Assembly: GCA_022539475.1 (NCBI GenBank)
Contig: VCMS01000423.1
Coordinates: forward strand, 1 to 35,217
DNA length: 35,217 nt
Direction of reading: 5' to 3'
Source of the DNA: Gracilaria domingensis
Taxonomy: Eukaryota > Rhodophyta > Florideophyceae > Gracilariales > Gracilariaceae
Shown here in pieces: positions 1 to 8,903 of this stretch. Numbering within the stretch: position 1 is the stretch's first letter; the number at the start of each line of letters is the position of its first letter. A model generated the notes under the pieces. It saw only the letters and a list, made by a program, of their open reading frames with translations. It did not search any database and was not told where the DNA came from. The translations under genes and the position numbers were made by a program.

Positions 1-244
1 TCACCCTCACTTGTATGAACGGATTTTCTGCTTTTCCGCCGCTTTCCCCGCCCCTCCAGTTCGACCGGATTCCCCAGCTCGCTGTCGGCGCCGAGCTGCA
101 GTTGCTGTCACAGTCTAGTCGGGCCGCTTCTCTCCTGTTATTCTTACCTGTTCCTCTTTTCGCGTCCGTTTAGAATAGCCGCACTCCGCTTCACATGCAC
201 ACCATCCGTCCTATACCTGCCACTTTGCACAGTTTTTCACCCAT

Positions 245-1760
245 ATGTATACAAAGTCCATAGTCGCGCCCACCGCCCATATTGCAAGAGACGTTTCAAT
301 AACTACCGCCAGGGGCGGGTACCTCATACTTGCTTCCTATCAAACTCACGATCAACCGCTTCACCCTCCCCGCAAACGAATCCGCTACCGGCCATTTCAA
401 CCCTTCGTCCATGACCATCACTTTTTATCTGCTCGAGGTTAGCACTGGTGTCGTTGCCGATCGTTTTGTACTTTTGGATGATTACGTCAGGTTTGCCTCA
501 CATGAAGGCGTCCATTTTTATGGCGACATGCTTTGTATTCTGTCCATGAGACATCAGCTCTTGCATATCGTCAAGATACAGGAGACGCTGGGAAAGTTTA
601 CCGAGGAGCGATGCATTGGTGCCATGTGCGACAGAGATGACTATCAGGTCATTGCGCGTGCGCGAGAGGCACAAAATTCATATGTGGCTCAGCGCCAACA
701 AAGGACCCATTCTGTATCGCAGCAACCCTCACTTTCAAACCAGTCGCAGAACAGCGAGCGTGATCGAAACGTACCGGACCCGGTGCCTGCTCCTCCGCCA
801 GATGCCGAGGATGACGACGAAAATCAACCCGAGCACAATGAACCAAAGAGACTGGCTTGGGTAATGGAATGCTCAAGGATACGTTTGACATCGGGCTCAT
901 AAGAAGGTTGCTGGTATATGTGTATAGACGCATGAATTATGAGGGTAATGCGTCACTAGGTTATCGCCACATCGGACAGTACAGCCTTCTGGTGATGCGA
1001 AAAGCACAGTTTTTGGATGATGGTCATCTCTTGATTCGTTTGGGATCATTCAATGGTAGTGAACATGGTACTCAGCAGCAGAATGTGCTGGCGAGAGAGA
1101 CCTGTTTCTTTGTCGTCTACTGCATGTCCACCACCCGCATTATAAACTTGTTTGAAAACAGATCTATCCAACTTTTGCGAACGTTTCACATGTACAGAGA
1201 GGATTTTGTAGGCGATGAAATGGAGGCGGCATCATTACCGCCTCTGCAAACAGTGTGCTGGACGAACAGACGGCAGGGAGAGGCCTGGCGCTAATGAAGG
1301 AAGCGCTCCTCGTAGAAATGGCACGAACGAAAGAGTAGAGCGGTCGTGGACGGACTCCGCAAATCGACGAGGCACTTCTGACAGAGTAAGAAGGACCAGG
1401 CTGGAGTTATCGCGTATTCCTGTGTCCAGACAGGTGCGGATGTTATCGCCTTATCTGGACCGCTCATTGTTTTCGTATAATCCGGAGAGAAGCAATGTCC
1501 TGACTGCTCGGCGATTTGCTCCTGCCAAGGATTTAGGCAGTGTTAAGTTTATGAGCGCTGAAACAGGCGAATTGAGATTCAAGTTGGCGACCGAGTTTAG
1601 TTTGCTGGATGGGGAAGCGGAAGGAGAGAGAGGTGTGACGGAAAATGAGGACGTTGGTCTCCGACGAAGAATGTTTCTTTTTCACCCGCTCTTGCCGTTT
1701 GTTATGGCAATGGAGGGGCATCGGCCTGTGAACTTTCATGTTTACGGGCATGCCGAATGA
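245..1760 (+). pseudogene. DET1: DET1-like (De-etiolated 1) gene, frameshifted
   Basis: DET1 is the substrate-adaptor-associated subunit of the nuclear CUL4-DDB1 ubiquitin ligase (with COP10 or DDA1); in plants it represses photomorphogenesis. The match is from recalled family motifs. Around 275-330 there is a HIARDVSITT-like stretch, then FYLLEVSTG, DDYVRFASHEGVHFYGD and LCILSMRHQLLHI (about 420-580). RRLLVYVYRRM, QFLDDGHLLIRLGS and CFFVVYCMSTT lie at about 900-1140. SPYLDRSLFSY is near 1450, and the C-terminal FHPLLPFVMAMEG and VNFHVYG end at a TGA-TGA tandem stop (1758). The order and spacing follow the family. The reading frame changes three times: at the T5 run near 421-425, in an acidic linker before about 860, and in a linker at about 1215-1294. 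Upstream, 1-244 may hold more of the N-terminus (LYERIF near 20) but this frame has two TAG codons. Either a pseudogene or sequence errors near a contig end. Confidence 0.8.
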
Positions 1761-3540
1761 TGATCACCGCATATGACGAATTTTACGGGCGAAAGTAGTC
1801 TGCGGATCTGAACTGCTGCGCAATACATACATACATGGATTGGCAATGTACCCAACGTTGTCTTTGTCCATGTACCTTTTCCGTTCATGACGAATCTGGG
1901 CAAGTGCGATTCATTCAATCCCTATCTACACAATCGGACTCCAGATACTGATTTGAGGGCACGGTCAATATTGGTTTTCTCATTAACGCCTTTCTCACAT
2001 ATGACGCCGTCAACGGGACGAAATTCGCGAAAAGCTAACTACTTCAGGTCGAACTGCGCAGTGTGGCCCTGTAGACTGGAATAGATTGCGTCAAAGCTCT
2101 GCAGTTCACTCTTTTTTCGCTCTTAAGCTTGGAAGGAATCACAAAAGCACCTAAGTGTATGACTCAGATATACAAATTTCATTGAAGTTGATCATGATGG
2201 TGAACGGAACTTTTGTATCCAAAATTATAGGAAGGAGTACAGATTAGTTTGAGTTGCTTTGTGACCCACCGGACTTTAGCTCGTGTACTTGCTAGAGCAT
2301 GAAACGGGGTAGTAATCGTACAGAGAGTGGAATACGTCCCATGGCAGTGAACAGAGGGCATCCGGCAATGAACGGGCTCGAATGGTGGGAAGATGAACAG
2401 CTATGAATGCCGTTCTCACGTGCGCTGCGGGTTACGACGGTACCAAGGCAAATATGTTTAGTCACACTCAAACGCGCTCACGACAGCCTCCTATGATCAC
2501 CTAAACATTTCTCTTACCATGTAGCGCCGCTAGCGCTTTGTCTGCTCTTACAATCTGGACCACCGTCATATCGAAGCCACCAACTTGCAAATTGCTGAGT
2601 GGATATAAGGGTGATCAAACTTGTTCTTTTTCTAAGGAACACCTAAACCTATTCTTCCGGTTTAGGAAAGAGATTCGCTTTACTCGGAGCGGTATGTAAG
2701 AGATATGACGTCCACAATGAATTAAGCTGTTCTATGCTCAAGAAGGAAGTGATTTCGTTCAGAGACGAACCCTGCTGGGCGTGGGAACGGTCTGTTACTT
2801 TAAAGAAATCAGAAGCGCTTCGGAACTGAGATCTAAATAGAGACATTGTACCAGGGGTACCGTACTTTCAAGCAAACCAGAAACAGACTCTTGTGAGTGG
2901 ACGAGTGATGCTGATGATGTAAGCCGAGCGTCTTTTGCACACGTTGGCAATGGCTTTCTTCGGAGCAGGACTGCTATCTTCAGCTAGTCGAATTATGACT
3001 AGTCCTGAGTTTTGGTCCACGGCAAATGCGGAATGCAAGACGCGCACACTGTTCACAGAGGGTGGGGACGTCTTGTTGCAAATGGAGCGGCGTGTCGCGA
3101 GAGGATAGTGGTGATTGTCTGGGTGGTGTGATGGATAATGTTATCATAGGGCTAGAACTGCTTGCTGCATGAGCCATTTCATAGTGAAATGATGAGTGCA
3201 AGGACGTGACGAACGACGTGAGGGGAAGCAAAAGTTTGTTGTCATGAAGAAGTTAGAATTTTCCACTGGAAGAATACCACATGTAAAACGCTTTACTGTT
3301 AGTTATCATTCGTCGTATCATGTCGTGTTTTGTCTGGCGTGGTGGGTCAGCTCCAGAGCTGGGGTGCGGATGAGATTCTGTGGAGAAACTGAACAGAGAA
3401 TCATCCTAGGGGGTTGGGCATCTGCGGGAGATATGTATCACGCGAGGCAAAATGTATACGCAAGGTTGCTGACGAGGCAAAAGGCTTGGAGCCACGGCAC
3501 TCGGTGGCACCTTCTTTTCCAATCAACGTAACTTTAACAA
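1761..3540. other. Intergenic region without supported gene
   Basis: Only short, low-complexity-free ORFs with no recognisable motifs occur on either strand. A short CATA tetranucleotide run lies near 1823-1836. I see no tRNA-like T-arm or other RNA gene here. Confidence 0.5.
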
Positions 3541-3930
3541 ACCAAACGGTGCGAGAGATGCGTCGGGGATACCAGGGTAGAGTTAACTCTAACTCTAGCG
3601 CGCACTTCGGCAGGCGGCAGCCAGCAGAGAGGGTGGAACCCACCGGCGTCGGGCGGATGAACGGCTGCGCGCGCCGTTCAGCGCGGCGCGCGCGCGGCCC
3701 GTTACGCGCGTGGGAGCGCGCCCGGCGCACGCGGCGCCCTCGCTTACAGCGCGCCACGCGTGCGCGCCATTGGCTGCGTCGTCAGCGCTTTTGATCCGCA
3801 CGTGGCGCGGGCGCCGCGCTGGTAAAGGCGAGCCGCCGCCCGGCTGCATCGCTCGCGCTCCGCCCGCCCACCCTCCCCCGTCCTCCCGAGTGTGTGTGTG
3901 TGTGTGAGTGTGCGAGTGAGACGCACCGCT
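3541..3930 (+). promoter_or_regulatory. GC-rich CpG-island-like promoter/5' UTR of the coiled-coil gene
   Basis: From about 3600 to 3880 the sequence becomes extremely rich in G, C and CpG, including long runs of alternating GC near 3665-3735, in sharp contrast with the AT-richer region before it. The stretch ends directly before the coiled-coil gene's ATG at 3931. This composition is typical of an unmethylated promoter. No clear TATA box was seen. The promoter role is inferred from position. Confidence 0.45.
3891..3906 (+). repeat. (TG)8 microsatellite in the 5' UTR
   Basis: Eight uninterrupted TG units end 24 bp before the ATG at 3931 and are followed by AGTG/CGAGTGAG variants. Dinucleotide tracts like this are prone to length change and here sit in the presumed 5' UTR. 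Confidence 0.85.
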
Positions 3931-5325
3931 ATGTCCACGGACGCCTCGGGCTTGCTGCGCTCGTTCCGGCGCCACCGCCACGAGCGCGCCGGATCCACCA
4001 AGAAGCTCACCCCCAGGAAGCTGCCGTCGAACGAGCAGCTCTCCACGTCTTCCACCCTGTCGAACGCCACGGACGAGCCTGATGAGTCAGCCGAAAAGCA
4101 GCGCGGTCGCTCACTCTCGGCCTCGTCCGCCTCGCACGACATCTACAGCCCCGTTTCGCACCCGTCCTCGTGGCAGGACGGCGGTTCCATGTCCACCGAC
4201 GTGTCGAATTCTTTCAAGCGAGCCTTTCAGCAGATGGCCACGGAGCGCGTGGCGCTCAAGGAGCAGGTCCGCTCGCTGAGTACCGCTGCGGAGGAGCCCG
4301 ACCGCCTGCGCGAGCTCTCCGACAAGCTCAAGGAGCAGCTGGAGGATGCGAAAGCCGCGTTGGAGAAGGAGAAGCAGCGCGCCGATGTGTCGGCCAATGC
4401 CGTGCGCTCCCTGCAGAACTCGCTCGCTGATATCAAATCCGAACTGTCCGCGAAGACCTCCCAGATTGCCAAGCTCAATAAGGAGCTCGAAAATGGCGAT
4501 CAGAAGAGTGTAAAGGAGCTCATGCAGCGAGAGAAGGCCGCTGAAAGCGCCATGTTGCGCAAGAGTCGCGAGATTACTGAACTCAAGTCTCAGCTGCACA
4601 CCATTGACGCCAAACTGAAAGACGCCTTGAATGACTGTGTCGGCTTTCAGAAGTCCGCCAAGAAGGCCGCCAAGAACGTGCAAAACTTGCAAGACGCCCT
4701 CAGGCAGGAGCAACTAAAGCTCTCCAACAAGACATCCCAACTTGAACGTGTGGAAACCGTTTCGTCGGAGAGACTCGGAGAGCTCAACAACGCTAACGAA
4801 CAGCTGCACAAGCTTCAACAACAAAATGCGCGCGTTCAACGAGAAGTGCTGGCGCTGGAGAAAGGCTTGCAGAGCGCGAAGGGAGAAGGTAGTGACGCCG
4901 CTGCTAGAGTCTCCGAACTTGAGCGCCAGCTCTGCCTTCGCACAGAGGAAGTCAAGGCCGCTGAGAAATCCTCCGAAACCGCCCAACAGCGTGTTGATGA
5001 GGCCACGAGCCGTGTCACGGCTTTGGAACATCAGTTGGAAGAAGCAAAGAAGGCCGCCTTCGAAGCTGAGGAGAAAGGAAAGCATATTGCTCAGCAGCTG
5101 TCGCAGACTTCCGATGATAAAGTCATGGACATGAAGCGCGAGCTGGAGAAGCTCTCGAAGCAGCTCAATCGCGAGCGGAGCGCCTATGAATCTGAGAAGG
5201 AGCGCCTGGAATCTGCTAAAGTCGACGAAGTCTCTCAGCTAGAGAAGAAAGTTGAACAAGCAAGGTCCGAATATGCTGATTCCAAATGTTCATGGAGCAA
5301 AGAAAGACGTGAGCTCACTATCTAG
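3931..5325 (+). CDS. Long coiled-coil protein, N-terminal 464 residues
   Basis: I chose the ATG at 3931 (MSTDASGLLRSF), which follows the TG microsatellite; an upstream alternative start in the same frame is only a GTG. Residues 1-90 are basic, then rich in Ser, Thr and Pro (likely disordered and phosphorylatable). From about residue 95 to the end there is a continuous Glu/Lys/Gln/Leu heptad-type coiled coil (for example TERVALKEQVRSL and ELSDKLKEQLEDAK). No motor head, GRIP, TBD or kinase domain is visible, so it resembles golgin, myosin-tail or centrosomal scaffold proteins only in architecture. The frame meets TAG at 5323, but coiled-coil sequence continues in the same frame beyond it. GC-ending codons dominate the first third and fade later. 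It could be a truncated functional protein or the intact half of a decaying gene. Confidence 0.75.
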   Translation: MSTDASGLLRSFRRHRHERAGSTKKLTPRKLPSNEQLSTSSTLSNATDEPDESAEKQRGRSLSASSASHDIYSPVSHPSSWQDGGSMSTDVSNSFKRAFQQMATERVALKEQVRSLSTAAEEPDRLRELSDKLKEQLEDAKAALEKEKQRADVSANAVRSLQNSLADIKSELSAKTSQIAKLNKELENGDQKSVKELMQREKAAESAMLRKSREITELKSQLHTIDAKLKDALNDCVGFQKSAKKAAKNVQNLQDALRQEQLKLSNKTSQLERVETVSSERLGELNNANEQLHKLQQQNARVQREVLALEKGLQSAKGEGSDAAARVSELERQLCLRTEEVKAAEKSSETAQQRVDEATSRVTALEHQLEEAKKAAFEAEEKGKHIAQQLSQTSDDKVMDMKRELEKLSKQLNRERSAYESEKERLESAKVDEVSQLEKKVEQARSEYADSKCSWSKERRELTI

Positions 5326-7138
5326 CTTGAACAAGCACTGAATTCGTTGGCGGCGAAGACGAGGGAGGTGAAGAGCTTGACCACCAAGGTGGAGGCAAGT
5401 CAGCAAGACGTTGAGGATGCTCAATGGCGTCTTGAACGTTCGAATTCAAAGATTGCTGACTTGAAACTTGCTACGAAGCACGCAGAAGACGAACTCACAA
5501 AAGAAATCATGGAGATGAGGGGTAGGCAGATTGAACAGCAAGCGTCCACGAGGGAAGCTGAACGTAGGGCCCGCTTGGCTGAAAGTGCGACAGAGGACTT
5601 CAAGGTCGAGGTTGAGGCCTTGGCTCAGAAGCTCGCTGCATCGGGCCGAGAGCTCAAGGAATCCAAGGAATTAGTGAACAAGATCCAGTCCGATATATAG
5701 AACAAGCAGAAGAGCATCGAAGGGCTTGTGACAGAGAAAGGAAAGCTTAGAGAAGAGGTTTCAAGTCTCCGGGAGGAATACCAGGAAGCTGAGGAGAACC
5801 TGCGAACAGTTGAGGAAGAGCGCCATGAATTGGAAATCCATCTTCAGAAACTAGAAGAGGACTTGAAGGCGTCCAGGAAGGATGCTGACGAGGCCCATGA
5901 ACAATGCAGAAAGTTGATGGAACGATCGACCGAATTATCTCGTGACCTTGAAGATCGAAATGCTACCGTTGCGGAACAAGAGACCGAGCTCAAGAACCTT
6001 AGAACTGAAGCCCAAACCCCGCGAACACTACAGGTGCTTGTACAAGAGCATGAGGCAACCATTGGATAAATGGAGACCGAGATGTCGCAAAGTGAAAAGA
6101 AGTCGTCTGATATGCACTCGAGAAGCATTGACGCAGATCAGAAGATGGCCACACTCACATTCCAGCTCAGGGAGAGTGCATAGAAACTGGCATGTGTCGA
6201 GCAGAGACTTTGTAAGACTTAGAGTGAGAAGGAGACTCTCGTGAAGCGGGGTGGAGAGTCTGGGCAGAACGTCGGGGCTTTGAACACTGAGATTTCGACA
6301 ACGCACTCCCAAATTTCTACGCTGGAAGGAGAGAAGTCACAACTGGCGGCTTAGATTGAGAAGCAACGAAAAGAAGCTGACGAGGCCTCTGGCCGCTGCG
6401 ATGAGTTGACGAGCAAGTGTGCGGAACTTACTGACCTGATATCCTCTCTTGAGTTCCAAAGGCAAGAATCCGAGTCAAATACGAAGCGTCTGGAAAGCGA
6501 ACTATTCACTGCAAATGAGAAGGGCACTGAACTTCGGAAGTCTCTGGAAAAATCTATTCGTCAAGTTGCGAAGCTGCATGCAGAGTGGCGTTCGTCTGAA
6601 TCAGCAGTCCAAGATAGGGAACAAACCCGGATTTCTATGCAGGGTGTTATCATTGAGAAGGGAAAGCTTATTGAGCCTTGAATCAGAAAGAGTATCTGAA
6701 TCGACTCGGAATGCAGACGAAGTACGTAATGTTCAGGGCGTAAACAACGGTCTAGCGCATGAGCTGAATGCTTTTAAGCAGAGGCTTGTGGAACTGGAGT
6801 CTGAGGCTGCTAGTACAGAGGTTTGTCATGTTGAAAGGGTCACTCAAATGAGTGAGTCGTTTTCGAGCACGCAGAGTGAGATAAAATCGGTGGCTGATGA
6901 ACTTACAAGTGTTTCAAAGAAGCTTTCAGACTGTGAGGAGGACGTTGAAACTCTTCAGGAGGAGAAGAAATCTTTGTCCCAACAGCGCGAGGAGCTTACT
7001 GAGGAGGCTGAATCCAAGGTGGACGCGATCACTGCAGATCGCGATGACTTGGCTGCCGAACGTGACGAACTAGTGGCGACCAGGACGGAGCTAGAGAGGC
7101 AGAGTACGCAAGCGGATGAGGACAACGATTCAACTTGA
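5326..7138 (+). pseudogene. C-terminal half of the coiled-coil gene, interrupted by six stops and a frameshift
   Basis: This continues the frame of the 3931 gene. In-frame stops are TAG 5323, TAG 5698, TAA 6067, TAG 6181, TAG 6220 and TAG 6352. Heptad-like sequence runs through all of them. Near 6662-6680 the coding frame moves by +1 (the first frame ends IEKGKLI..TGA at 6679; the next begins LLSLESERVSES). The new frame stays open to a TGA at 7136-7138, ending in TELERQSTQADED. None of the six stops is TGA, and all lie where Gln would fit the heptads, each one C-to-T change from CAG or CAA. About 30 normal Gln codons remain in the same stretch, so codon reassignment is unlikely. I read it as mutational decay or sequence error, with regulated readthrough as a remote alternative. 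Confidence 0.7.
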
Positions 7139-7162
7139 GCATGATTGCTGCGCAAACCATCT

Positions 7163-8124
7163 TTATTCATTCCTTTTCTCAGCTGTACAACTTCCATTCA
7201 CCGTAATAACTTCACGATCCCCGTGTTTATTAGAATGCAGCTCGAGGAACCTAACTCCCTCCTCATGACGAACTTCATTTGAAGCATCAAATGTGTGAAA
7301 ACAACGACGAACCTCATACACGTCTGTAACGGTATGAACTTTGTACACACCCTGACAGTTCTCATGAGAATACCTGCGAGCCTTCTCTTTATCCCCTGCT
7401 GGTTTGATAAACAGTGGCCCCTGCCTTTTGCGCAGTGATCGTGCACTGCTTGAAACACCGCTGCTTGCCACCTCTTTTCGTCTATGATATCGGCTCCTTG
7501 CGTTCAAATTATCTCTTTCTTTATACTTGTACCGATACCTTCGAACCTTTTCAAGATTCCGAAGTCGTTTGTCTATATGCAACTGTTTGTCATTGCAGAA
7601 GGTTTTGAGGGCAGTACCTGGAAGTATCAGACGAGCACGTGCACAAAAGGCGCTCTCAGCAAGAATATCGGCTCCAGGAAGGCAAACGTAATGTACATCT
7701 CCAGAAAAATGTCTTCTTGTCGGAGGTTCACAAGTGTTTATGTATGCCAACCTCTTCACATCCAACGGCACCAAATCGTTTATGACGTGCAAGGGGTACT
7801 GATCGTGGTTGTCGCTTGCCACATTATTTCTTTCCGTTTCTGCAACGTCCTTTAAAATTTGATTACAATCACTTCCTTCTGCTGAATTCTTGCATACAGA
7901 GCAAATGACACAGCTCTCTAACGACCTATCGGCTGCGTACCTCTTTTTACAGAGAGAGTTGGAGGAGTGCCGCAAATAACGTGAATAGGTTTTTCACAGA
8001 TGAGGCAAAAGTGGTTGGGATTCGAGCCGATAATACCGCCATCTACGCGGCACTTCTTATGATCATTCTCAACGCAAGTGAATATTGGTGGCATGGCGTT
8101 TTTGCTAAAGTGGCAGATATGCAC
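7163..8124 (-). pseudogene. Cys/His-rich hypothetical protein gene with one frameshift
   Basis: Two overlapping minus-strand frames make one likely protein. The upstream part (8124-7918) holds a metal-binding-like cluster: FTCVENDHKKC, then HFCLICEKPIHVICG. The downstream part (7975-7163, ending in TAA) continues with CVICSVCKNS, a basic stretch (YRYKYKERDNLNARSRYHRR, SARSLRKRQG) and a Cys/His-poor C-terminus. The frame switches somewhere in about 7935-7975, near a run of T/A. I do not recognise the family. It lies downstream of and on the same strand as the Tnp2 transposase, so it may be an accessory ORF of that transposon (inference). Its stop is only 24 bp from the stop of the convergent coiled-coil gene. 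Confidence 0.45.
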
Positions 8125-8903
8125 TCGCTTAAGAACGAGCGCAAGTAGGGAAGAAGGTTTCGCGGTACGGATGATGAAGCACTACGGTATCCACAGCAAA
8201 CTTGGGTAAAATTCATGGTCATCATCGTTCGCGTAACCGGATCTCACCAATGAGATTCTCGGAATCGCGTAACCTTTTCACACTCTGCCACCAATCACAA
8301 TTTTTTAACTTGACCGTTTCCGAATTTCAGAAACGGTCAAGTTCTGAATCAGAATCAGAAGTGTTATCAAACAATATTTCTGAGAGGCAAGAGAAGATAC
8401 CTTCGTTGGACACACGCAGCCTCGCTTTGTCTCGCTTGCTCATTTCTCTCATGACGGACTACTCACCCAAATCGCATTACAAGACTCTCTTTCTGCGGTT
8501 ATGAACCTTGATTCAGCTCTAAAAACGGCCTTTCATACAACCCTAGGTTCTTCATCGTGCTTTAGGCGACAACAAGAATCTAAGAAAGGCGCTTTGATGT
8601 CAAAGGAAACTTGCAGAGCACACACAGCGGAAGAAAGTTCGAGTAGCGAATTGGAGCTTTTTCGCTGGAACCTATCTCTATCAATTCGTTTTTCTTCTTA
8701 TGAAATCGTCTTTAATAACATGAGAATGTTGTGGATCTCATGTCACAGCGGTTGTTGCGACAACGAATAACGCAAAATCTATCTCTCGGAAAAATTACTT
8801 TTGAAGTGGTTCGAAACCCACTTCCTTGATAATTCGATTCCGGTTATATCTGGGTATTCGGCATGTTGGGAACGTTGGACACGCACGGCACTTGAGTCAC
8901 AAA
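8125..8903. other. Stretch without supported gene
   Basis: Small ORFs on both strands show no recognisable domain. The only distinct structure is the perfect hairpin at 8307-8343. The stretch probably belongs to the same transposon as the flanking minus-strand ORFs. Confidence 0.4.
8307..8343. repeat. Perfect 14-bp inverted repeat (hairpin)
   Basis: Arms AACTTGACCGTTTC (8307-8320) and GAAACGGTCAAGTT (8330-8343) are exact reverse complements around a 9-nt loop, preceded by a T6 run. It may be a transcript hairpin or a protein-binding palindrome between the transposase and the Cys/His-rich ORF. Function unknown. Confidence 0.85.

Noticed and set aside
4111..4713. 200-codon minus-strand ORF opposite the coiled-coil gene
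   Set aside because: It is the mirror of a Glu/Lys/Leu-rich coding region, which leaves antisense frames open; its Leu/Gly/Arg-rich peptide has no domain.
8807..8824. tRNA-like T-arm (GTGGTTCGAAACCCAC)
   Set aside because: No matching acceptor, D or anticodon arms could be placed around it on either strand.
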